NCBI GenBank assembly: GCA_964512325.1
Contig: CAZEGN010000015.1
Span: 1-31,887, forward strand
Origin: JACQZO01 sp964512325
GTDB taxonomy: Bacteria; Patescibacteriota; Gracilibacteria; RBG-16-42-10
Direction: 5' to 3'
Length of the DNA stretch: 31,887 bases
Part shown: positions 1 to 6,654 of the stretch, in pieces
How positions within the stretch are numbered: position 1 is the first letter of the stretch
Layout of the letters: every line of letters begins with the position of its first letter
Notes under the pieces: generated by a model
Seen by the model: the letters and a program-made list of their open reading frames with translations, nothing else
Databases searched by the model: none
Told to the model about the DNA's origin: nothing
Translations under genes and position numbers: made by a program

Positions 1-1
1 A

Positions 2-55
2 TTGAGTTTGGTCACTCAAATATTAACTTCCCCCAACTCTTTCGTTAATTTAACC
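2..55. repeat. 54-bp terminal inverted repeat, left copy
   Basis: Positions 2-55 are the exact reverse complement of 31834-31887, and the match breaks at position 56. Read forward, this copy encodes the first 18 codons of the transaldolase at the right end (SLVTQILTS...FVNLT). It then continues in frame with 13 unrelated codons to a TGA at 95-97. The left copy is therefore a detached 5' fragment of that gene. A shared stretch of about 55 bp in opposite orientation at both ends of a contig is what a de Bruijn assembler leaves when it stops at an inverted repeat. A real inverted repeat in the genome would look the same. Confidence 0.9.
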
Positions 56-93
56 AGTCATGCTTTAATTGGTTTACAAAAATATTACTTAGT

Positions 94-831
94 ATGAATC
101 AAACTCAAGTATTAGCATCCCTGGCATCATTACAACTACCGTTAGGTGAATATATTGTAATGGGCGGCAGTTCACTGGCGATTAGAGGGATAAGAGAGAC
201 AAAAGATCTGGATATTCTCGTTACTCCCAAGCTATACAAAGAGCTGGCAGCAAACTGGCCGGAAGATTTGGAATACTTTCGAAAATGGAATCGGCACCGC
301 TTAAAGCAAGGTGAGTTTGAGCTGTATCCTGATTTTTATCTAGAGAAGGCAAATCAATTTCAAGATGTACAAATGCTTATTACTGAAGCTGACATGGTAA
401 ATAGCATTCCTATTCAAAAGCTTGAACATCTTATTAATGCTAAATTAGATAATAGCCGTGAAAAAGACTTACAAGACGTCGCTCTGATGCGAGCTTATTT
501 AAAGACAGTCTTTCAAGGCACTATTATCGCGGCAAGTGTGCGGGACTCATCTTGGCTAAAAACTGTACAGACGGATGAGGTCATAACTGCCGACACATGG
601 CAGCTACACAGCGTTAGGATAGCGTATCAGCAAATAGAGCATTTGCAAAAGCAGCTTTTGCCAGGCTGGTATGCGCACTTTTGGACAGCGGAGCAAATCA
701 TTGTAGTTTTTCCAGAACATATTTTTGCATTTGATCATACCCCAGAAAATCCCCTACGCGCTCAAGCCATCACTTATGGCACCACGCAAGGCATTCCCCT
801 CGAGCAATTAGACTTCAAGCTTAAAAGCTGA
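94..831 (+). CDS. Nucleotidyltransferase-fold protein with C-terminal GWYAHFW domain
   Basis: This 245-residue protein begins with a minimal nucleotidyltransferase fold. GGSSLAIRGIRETKDLDILV at about residues 24-43 carries the G-G-S/A motif followed by the D-x-D metal pair (D38, D40). This arrangement occurs in stand-alone nucleotidyltransferases, including antitoxin or toxin partners such as AbiEii-like and MNT proteins. The N-terminal part ends near residue 145. The remaining 100 residues form a different domain with a GWYAHFW motif, a strand-rich IIVVF segment and a GIPLEQLDF end. I have the impression such domains occur as separate short proteins in CPR genomes, which would make this a fusion. 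Its function is unknown. There is no Shine-Dalgarno, and the ATG overlaps the TGA that closes the transaldolase fragment. No HEPN partner lies next to it. The fold call is fairly secure; the substrate is not. Confidence 0.7.
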   Translation: MNQTQVLASLASLQLPLGEYIVMGGSSLAIRGIRETKDLDILVTPKLYKELAANWPEDLEYFRKWNRHRLKQGEFELYPDFYLEKANQFQDVQMLITEADMVNSIPIQKLEHLINAKLDNSREKDLQDVALMRAYLKTVFQGTIIAASVRDSSWLKTVQTDEVITADTWQLHSVRIAYQQIEHLQKQLLPGWYAHFWTAEQIIVVFPEHIFAFDHTPENPLRAQAITYGTTQGIPLEQLDFKLKS

Positions 832-857
832 TCAATATTCGTGAATAGTTAGACTGC

Positions 858-975
858 AACCGGCAGGATCCTTCGGCAGGCTCAGGATGAATAGGAGGGA
901 AAAGGAATGCTCATTAATGCCTTCCCTTTATTCATCCTGAGTGAAGCGAAGCGTAATCGAAGGATCCTGCCGGTT
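858..975. repeat. 118-bp palindromic intergenic repeat
   Basis: The outer arms match perfectly over 18 bp: 858-875 (AACCGGCAGGATCCTTCG) pairs with 958-975. A second stem pairs 881-891 (CTCAGGATGAA) with 931-941, and a weaker purine/pyrimidine stem continues toward the centre near 905-920. The whole element can fold into one long interrupted hairpin. The motifs TCATCCTGAG and GAAGCGAAGCG with GAAGGATC belong to a REP-like intergenic type found in many bacterial genomes. Related but diverged elements occur at 11081-11205 and 25184-25306. Confidence 0.85.
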
Positions 976-1058
976 TGATGTTGCGCACTTAGAAGAATCC
1001 CATTGAGCGCTATTTCATTTTTCGTCATCTACAATTGTTCTTACTTAATAGTTCTTTG

Positions 1059-1403
1059 ATGAAACAACACAAGCAATGCTTTGTGTATATTATGGCGAGT
1101 GAATCAAGAGTCATGTATGTAGGCTATACCAACAGTCTCGAAAAAAGAGTCACACAGCACAAATTAAAACTTATCTCTGGATTTACCAAAAGGTATGCCA
1201 CTAGCAAACTGGTCTATTATGAAATATTTACTAACCCGTTTGAAGGGATACTGCGTGAAAAGCAATTAAAAGGGTGGCGACGAGAGAAAAAAATCAGATT
1301 AATTGAACAAGTGAATCCTGAATGGCACGACCTTCACTATATCGATCAAGCAGAGTTCTCCAGTCTAATCCACGAAAATAGTAATCAAGATACAAGCTGT
1401 TGA
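1059..1403 (+). CDS. GIY-YIG family endonuclease-like protein
   Basis: A 114-residue single-domain GIY-YIG protein, close to the usual length of the stand-alone UvrC-like family. The signature is visible as FVYIMAS...VMYVGYTN, followed by the catalytic-type Arg in LEKRVTQHK and the family block GILREKQLKGWRREKK that carries the conserved Glu. Such proteins are often annotated as putative endonucleases, and their natural substrates are mostly unknown. I chose the ATG at 1059; an in-frame TTG at 1035 would add eight residues with no homology value. The 3' end overlaps the convergent cysteine-rich gene by 19 bp. The gene directly follows the palindromic repeat at 858-975. Confidence 0.85.
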   Translation: MKQHKQCFVYIMASESRVMYVGYTNSLEKRVTQHKLKLISGFTKRYATSKLVYYEIFTNPFEGILREKQLKGWRREKKIRLIEQVNPEWHDLHYIDQAEFSSLIHENSNQDTSC

Positions 1404-3097
1404 TAGCAGGTTTCGCAGTATACTTTTTCGGGGCGGGTGGGAGGGTATGGGGTTTCGAATTTAGTGATGCAATGTGGGCCGTGATTATGATCTGGGAGAG
1501 TACAGTCACATTGGCGCGAAAATAATGTTCGTGCTAAGCGAGTGTTGAGACGATCTTGATAGCGTTCATCGTGATGCAGTCTTGGTAGAGGCAAATTTTG
1601 GGCGCGATAAAACTGCAATTCTTGCTTAGTAATACGATACAGTCTGCCGGAGCGCGGACAACGTATTACTTTGCTAAGAATGTCATCACTAACAGAGCAA
1701 ATAGAGTCGGGCAAGTCTGCAGCCTCGATAACCGCACTAGTTTGAGGCACAGGAGGCTCATAATCACACCAAGTGATTGGCCACTTGTCCTGGTCGGTTT
1801 TGCTCAGAGGGAAATAGTCAGCAGCTAACGACTCATTATAACCGTGCAGCGAAATGCTCATCGGGAAAAACTGCCCCCACTCGCCAGTACTTTGCATATG
1901 CTCAATGATACGTGCCACCATTTGCTCATATTCTGCGGGTAAGTATTTCTTGTTCAAAATACAGTATGCCTGGTTTTTAACTCCCACACAGCCAAAACAG
2001 TTGTTGGCTGCACTGATCAAATAAGAATACCAAATGTTTTGCGCATTGATGGTATAACAGCAAAAAAAGTTTTGATAAATATTGGTCGCGGCCATTACCT
2101 CCAGTGAAAGCTCAGCATTATAGGTATGCTCAATATCAAGGGCATCTCGCACATTTTTAGTGGACACCAAGTAAGCAGCATCATGTGCATGGTCAGTATC
2201 AAAGCTCATCTGCGTATTTTTGCATTGAGCTAAGCAATTACCGCTAGAGTCTTCACAATTGAGCAAAAAAGCAAATTGTCTTGGAACAGCCTGTAAGCCT
2301 GCCAAGAAAGCTTGTTTGCCCTGCTGATATTGCGCAAAGCTGCTTAAATCAACAGCCTTGCGTCGTTGCTCATACTCTTCTCGTGTGAGCTGCTCATTAT
2401 TCCAACAGTACTCTTTGAAGCGCAAATTAGAGCAATTAAAACAATTGCGACATGATTTGCAGGCATACAAGAATGCGCTATCGCGACAATTATCACTATC
2501 AATGAGACCAATGCAATTATAACAATTCACTACACCAACACAGTCATAACAAAGCTCACAATCAGAGATCGCAGTGCTATCAGCACAATTACGACAGCCG
2601 TTGATGATGTTGCTATAATAACAGTCTTCGTTCTGACCGGCGTCAGAAATCATATAGCAGTTCTTCACATTTATTGTGCAATTCACATAATCGCTATTTT
2701 CATTGCCGAGAGCATCATTCAGCAAATTTGGTTGTGGTACAGTGCGTAATAGCTCGGCAAACTGCTCGAAAAAGGGCCGGGTAAAGTCAAATTCACGACC
2801 ATATTCAGTACCATCCCAGCTTTTATCCCACCACAGTTGCTGATCATACACTTTGATAGGCAAGTTTGGTGGATACATCGAGACCAAAGCTTTACCTGAT
2901 TTTGCACAAATGTTGCTATATAAGTGATGCTCATTGCGAAAAGCCCAGCGCCTTCTTCTTCTTTCAGCAGGAGAGAGGGTGGGTAAAGGAATGACATACT
3001 TTTTCCCAGCAAATATAGGACTCAAGCGTTCATAAAATTCAGCTTCATGTTTCGATATCCCAAAAGACTTTTTGCTGACTGCACACAGCTGCTCCAT
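1385..3097 (-). CDS. Cysteine-rich zinc-finger/solenoid protein, divergent paralogue 1
   Basis: A 570-residue protein with about 34 cysteines, homologous along its length to the proteins at 23381-25048 and 25448-27127. Order: N-terminal finger module, the conserved stretch WWDKSWDGTEYGREFDFTRP, a first Cys-rich solenoid of short N-C / C-x-x-C steps (CYDCVGVVNCYNC), KEYCWNNEQLTREEY, a second solenoid, AYCILNKKYLPAEYE, the conserved GEWGQFFP and GYNE, and a C-terminal finger module. This copy has lost most zinc knuckles. The first CxxC is reduced to CAVS, the CPxCR is replaced by SPAERR, and the middle pair is lost. The last finger is remodelled, with CDC, an inserted DHNHGPHC loop and CETC. 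No signal peptide or membrane segment is seen, so it is probably cytoplasmic. The molecular function is not known. It may share a transcript with the two minus-strand genes upstream. Confidence 0.75.
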   Translation of the reverse strand: MEQLCAVSKKSFGISKHEAEFYERLSPIFAGKKYVIPLPTLSPAERRRRRWAFRNEHHLYSNICAKSGKALVSMYPPNLPIKVYDQQLWWDKSWDGTEYGREFDFTRPFFEQFAELLRTVPQPNLLNDALGNENSDYVNCTINVKNCYMISDAGQNEDCYYSNIINGCRNCADSTAISDCELCYDCVGVVNCYNCIGLIDSDNCRDSAFLYACKSCRNCFNCSNLRFKEYCWNNEQLTREEYEQRRKAVDLSSFAQYQQGKQAFLAGLQAVPRQFAFLLNCEDSSGNCLAQCKNTQMSFDTDHAHDAAYLVSTKNVRDALDIEHTYNAELSLEVMAATNIYQNFFCCYTINAQNIWYSYLISAANNCFGCVGVKNQAYCILNKKYLPAEYEQMVARIIEHMQSTGEWGQFFPMSISLHGYNESLAADYFPLSKTDQDKWPITWCDYEPPVPQTSAVIEAADLPDSICSVSDDILSKVIRCPRSGRLYRITKQELQFYRAQNLPLPRLHHDERYQDRLNTRLARTLFSRQCDCTLPDHNHGPHCITKFETPYPPTRPEKVYCETCYQQLVS

Positions 3098-3167
3098 AGA
3101 AAAGCTTTCTTTGCCTCAAACTAGAGTAAGAGCGATGACAAAGCAAGCTGTGATCATAGGCCATGCC

Positions 3168-3848
3168 TCATGATTCCGGATGTAGAAAATTGTGTAACCT
3201 TGAGCGATATTGTTCTAACTGATCAGCACTCACTAAACCTCTATGCACAAACTCAGTCCACACTAATTGCGTATCGAGATCCGGCTGCACTTTTTTTACT
3301 AACTCCCTTAAAATATTGAGATATTTATCACTAGTCTTTTCTTGTATTTCATCTTCAAAACCCAAAACAATAAAAGCGAGAGCCATGATCGGGTCAAAGT
3401 TTAAAACTACCGATCTTTTTATATCCACAACTTGCTTCCCCACCAATCCTGCGCAACGCTCAAACAGGGTATAATGTTGAGCCGTCAGCAGACGAATTGT
3501 TTTACTGATCAGGGTACAGCCGCGCTCACGCTCAATTGTACCTGCACAGCCAGCCGTCACATCTTGTAAAGCCGCTCGCAATTCTTTAGCCACAGCAGAC
3601 TGCAAAAAAGCATGCAGCAGCAATGCGATATCCTTATGTGAAAAGTAGCAAAACAACCAGACAGTTCGATTATCCTTTGCCCCCGGCGCCGGAGCATCAA
3701 AATTGCCCTGTTTCAACTGCTCTACATAACGAGGGTAAGCCTTCTCTTGTACAAACTTGTCAAAAGCGGTGTGGATATTGTATCTAATCACACTAGCCTC
3801 ATCGCCAAACAATATTCTAAATTGCTCTTGTTCTGGTGCAGAAAGCAT
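3168..3848 (-). CDS. Hypothetical protein
   Basis: A 226-residue soluble protein that I do not recognise. It appears mostly helical, with alternating hydrophobic and charged stretches. It has no signal peptide, no clear membrane span and no catalytic signature. Cysteines are scattered, with no CxxC pairs. It starts at an ATG with no Shine-Dalgarno. It lies 70 bp upstream of the cysteine-rich gene on the same strand and downstream of the aGPT-like gene, so the three could be co-transcribed. The 313-bp gap on its 5' side argues that it may have its own promoter. Confidence 0.6.
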   Translation of the reverse strand: MLSAPEQEQFRILFGDEASVIRYNIHTAFDKFVQEKAYPRYVEQLKQGNFDAPAPGAKDNRTVWLFCYFSHKDIALLLHAFLQSAVAKELRAALQDVTAGCAGTIERERGCTLISKTIRLLTAQHYTLFERCAGLVGKQVVDIKRSVVLNFDPIMALAFIVLGFEDEIQEKTSDKYLNILRELVKKVQPDLDTQLVWTEFVHRGLVSADQLEQYRSRLHNFLHPES

Positions 3849-4161
3849 GTAGGACTTTTATGGGGCAGGAAAATACTGGACATTTCAGTGCAAGTCAACT
3901 TTACACGCACTCATGACTACCACTATCATTGCTGTGATTAAAAACACGACAAGACCCCAGTCCAAGTTTCACACCGACAACACCTAGCAATGCCGTAACT
4001 TTTGCATGCACAGACCTTGTCAAACCCGATAAACGCACCGGTGATTCTGAGAGTCTTCAGGCTGGCATAGAGGACCAGATTAATAGAGGGATAGATTATC
4101 TATCTAGATACCCTTACTTTATGATTTGACCAGCCCTTTCGTGTCATTGGCTAAAGTGCCC
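3849..4161. other. Gene-poor stretch with a possible frameshifted small ORF
   Basis: No complete gene is obvious in this 313-bp gap. On the plus strand an ATG at 3913 opens a frame beginning MTTTIIAVIKN that stops at 3985-3987. The neighbouring frame is open from 3938 to a TGA at 4127-4129 and reads like protein (NAVTFACTDLVKPDKRTGD, then SLQAGIEDQINRG). Removing one A from the run of five at 3940-3944 would join the two into one ORF of about 70 residues. This could be a decayed gene, a sequencing indel or chance. Confidence 0.3.
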
Positions 4162-5118
4162 CTAGACGTTCAAAGCTATTTTCTCGTTGATTCCCCACTT
4201 TGGTGGGTAAAAATACGCAATTGGCTGGGTATGCATTTTAAACTCTGCCTTTATTTTCTTGCGATTGCTTTTCAGTTCTGGAAATGCTGCTCTAGCATAT
4301 TTATCAGTTTCACAAAAAAGTCCCTGACAATCAATGAGTTGCAAAGGTCTTCCCCATAACGACTGGAAGTTAATTCCCAAACGCTCAAATTCCTCCACTT
4401 GGTGCTCTTGCATCCACTGAATGATATATTCATAGCTTTTGCCGGCACGATCCTCAAAACACTTCTCTATGCCTCGTTTTGAACCTGGTCCCACTACGGT
4501 AAATTCTGTCTCTGAAAAATCGGTGAGTTCACTATAATTGATATCTGTAGCAAGCTGATAGGCCATAAAATCGCCAATGAGAGGATATACTCGCAACAAA
4601 GCAAATAGATCAGCAAAGGTCTTACATTGAGCAATCTTTTTGCCGAGCAAGTCTTTCATCATCATTTGCTCCACTAAAGCCAAATGGTTTTGATGTTTTT
4701 TTTCATATCCAAATGCTTTAGTAGCACAGGACATATAGGCATTGTGATAGATCACTCCACCTTGTGCACGCCACTTTTCAAGCAATGTGGCGATTTTTAG
4801 CGTATCAAAGTTTTGATACGTAATTTCTCCCATATGAGCGACCAAGTATTGCCAGGTATCAATCTTATTAAAAAGCTTAAAAAGAACAATCCGCAGCAAT
4901 ATATCTTCAGGCTTCATGCTCCCGGTATAAATTACGTGGCGAATCAAGTACTGTGAGACACGATCACTAGCCCGGTACGTATTACAAAGTTTATAGGTTG
5001 CTAAAATAGGATCATTAGTCCAAGGTTTAGGTTTGTCCGCTAAGCGTTTAAAGAAAATTGCTTGTCGTTCAGCTGCAAAATACCAATAAGTATCAAAAAC
5101 TCTTTTTCTAATTTTCAT
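4162..5118 (-). CDS. aGPT-pyrophosphorylase / 5-hmdU DNA kinase helical-domain protein
   Basis: This 318-residue protein matches my memory of the alpha-glutamyl/putrescinyl thymine pyrophosphorylase family, also known as the helical domain of 5-hydroxymethyluridine DNA kinases. That domain was described in phages that hypermodify thymine and is related to helix-hairpin-helix DNA glycosylases. Visible blocks are YWYFAAERQAIFFKR (11-25), PWTNDPIL (32-39), NTYRASDRVSQYLIR (46-60), LFKLFNKIDTW (79-89) and PLIGDFMAYQLATDINYSE (179-197). They are followed by the HhH-like GPGSKRGIEKCF (210-221) and LIDCQGLFCETDKYAR (261-276). No P-loop kinase domain is fused to it, and none is visible nearby. The role is probably DNA-base recognition or modification; whether it serves phage remnants, defence or repair is unknown. 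The divergent gene 5264-6649 shares its 145-bp upstream region. Confidence 0.72.
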   Translation of the reverse strand: MKIRKRVFDTYWYFAAERQAIFFKRLADKPKPWTNDPILATYKLCNTYRASDRVSQYLIRHVIYTGSMKPEDILLRIVLFKLFNKIDTWQYLVAHMGEITYQNFDTLKIATLLEKWRAQGGVIYHNAYMSCATKAFGYEKKHQNHLALVEQMMMKDLLGKKIAQCKTFADLFALLRVYPLIGDFMAYQLATDINYSELTDFSETEFTVVGPGSKRGIEKCFEDRAGKSYEYIIQWMQEHQVEEFERLGINFQSLWGRPLQLIDCQGLFCETDKYARAAFPELKSNRKKIKAEFKMHTQPIAYFYPPKWGINEKIALNV

Positions 5119-5170
5119 GTAAAGTGAAAGAAACAGATAAAAATTAACATAGCGATAGCAAATTGCGAAG

Positions 5171-5195
5171 ACTAAGTTTTGCTTAGTATAAGCAA
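5171..5195. promoter_or_regulatory. Two mutually exclusive dyads in a divergent intergenic region
   Basis: ACTAAG-ttttg-CTTAGT (5171-5187) and TTGCTTA-gta-TAAGCAA (5179-5195) are both perfect inverted repeats and share the CTTAG segment, so only one hairpin can form at a time. They lie between the divergent aGPT-like gene and the FAD oxidase gene. The 17-bp TTGCTTAGTATAAGCAA is also a plausible repressor operator. Confidence 0.45.
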
Positions 5196-5263
5196 GTCTA
5201 TTTTCCTAAAAAACAGCATAGACAAAAGCTTTAGGGTGTGAGAAAATTAAGAGAAACACCAAT

Positions 5264-6649
5264 ATGCAAAAAAACATTTCTCCCTGGATACAGGAACTTA
5301 ATCGCTCCCGCATTCGAACTATACTAGACCAGCACATGCATGGCGAAATAGCGATTATTGGTGGTGGCATCGCAGGTATGACCACCGCCTACTATTTGCT
5401 AAAGGAGACTAAAAAACATGTCACTTTGATTGAAGCTGACAAAATTGCCCATGGAGCATCAGGTCACAATGGAGGACAAGCGGTAGACTACTTTGAACGT
5501 CCCTTTAGCGATATCGCGCAGGAGTTTGGACTTAAAATGGCGTCAGCAGGACAGCAAGCCATTCAGAGTTCATGGCAACTGCTCCAAAGAATTTTGCGTC
5601 ACACCAAGATTAATGTGCCCTTTGATCATTTCATTGGCTATGCAGGCTGCACAAACTTGGCGCAGCTAGAGCAACATCTAAAAACGAAGCAGCTAAAAAT
5701 AAAAGGTGGCGTAAAAGTCTATCCCACATATGTTGCTAGTACTGTTTATTTGCCTGCTCGTTTTTATAAAAAGTATCACCAGCTATTTACCATTGTTTCA
5801 CCTAAAAAAGTACTTAGGCTGTTAGAAACTGAAAACCCTGACTACATTGCTGCTTTATCTTCGCGCAAAGGTTGCTTAAATAGTGCCCTCTTTGTTGAGC
5901 AGCTCGCTGAATATTTAAAAGAAACATATCCTAATCGTTTCCTACTACTTGAACACACGCCCGTGACACAAGTCCAATTAGGCAAAGAGACTATCAAACT
6001 GCATACCAAACGTTATTCCTACCAATGTGAGCGCGTCGTACTATGTACCAATGGCTTTGAGCATTTTAGCATTGTGAGTGACACTGTACCTGGTATGAAT
6101 AAGCGTTTCCATCGCATGATTACTGGTTTAGTCGGCTATATGACAGGATATCTTGAAAAGCGAACCAAAACTCCCACCGCTATTAGCTATTTCCCCAAGA
6201 AAAGCCAAGGACAGGTGGATGACCCATATGTGTATGTTACTCGGCGCAATGTCGGTTCAGATCAAAGTCTCATTTGTATCGGTGGACCACAACGAGTGTA
6301 TGAACAAGACACTCGCTATTCTCGTCACCGTGCCTTTTCGCAGAAAGCGACAAAAGAAATACAAAACTTCCTGGCAAGCACACTCCCCAAATCTGCTCAT
6401 CGCCCCAAAAAGTTTAATTATCACTGGCATGGCGTAATGGGATATACCCCCAACAATATTCGTTGCATTGGTCCAGATATTGCCGATAAACGATTGCTCT
6501 ACAATCTAGGCTGCAATGGCATTGGCTTATTACCATCGATTTATGGTGCACAAAAAATAAGCTGGTTTATACAAAACAAAAAGCTAGCATCCAGCATTTT
6601 TGATGCTAAGTACCAATTTCGTCCTCATTACTTACCTGAATATTCTTAA
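5264..6649 (+). CDS. FAD-dependent oxidoreductase, D-amino-acid/amine oxidase (DAO) family
   Basis: A 461-residue flavoprotein of the DAO superfamily, which oxidises amines or amino acids at a C-N bond. The FAD-binding Rossmann motif IIGGGIAG is at residues 31-38, with the ribose-binding acid in LIEADK near 57-60. HGASGHNGGQ (64-73) is typical of the gamma-glutamylputrescine-oxidase-like branch, and the C-terminal flavin motif NLGCNGIGLLPS is near 415-430. The 30-residue N-terminal extension before the Rossmann fold is also normal for that branch. The exact substrate cannot be read from sequence. The antiporter gene begins 5 bp after its stop, so they almost certainly share a transcript. Only a weak purine stretch precedes the ATG. 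Confidence 0.85.
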   Translation: MQKNISPWIQELNRSRIRTILDQHMHGEIAIIGGGIAGMTTAYYLLKETKKHVTLIEADKIAHGASGHNGGQAVDYFERPFSDIAQEFGLKMASAGQQAIQSSWQLLQRILRHTKINVPFDHFIGYAGCTNLAQLEQHLKTKQLKIKGGVKVYPTYVASTVYLPARFYKKYHQLFTIVSPKKVLRLLETENPDYIAALSSRKGCLNSALFVEQLAEYLKETYPNRFLLLEHTPVTQVQLGKETIKLHTKRYSYQCERVVLCTNGFEHFSIVSDTVPGMNKRFHRMITGLVGYMTGYLEKRTKTPTAISYFPKKSQGQVDDPYVYVTRRNVGSDQSLICIGGPQRVYEQDTRYSRHRAFSQKATKEIQNFLASTLPKSAHRPKKFNYHWHGVMGYTPNNIRCIGPDIADKRLLYNLGCNGIGLLPSIYGAQKISWFIQNKKLASSIFDAKYQFRPHYLPEYS

Positions 6650-6654
6650 AAGTT

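Noticed and set aside
4126..4359. Plus-strand ORF of 77 residues inside the aGPT-like gene
   Set aside because: The minus strand there encodes conserved family motifs; this is a shadow frame.
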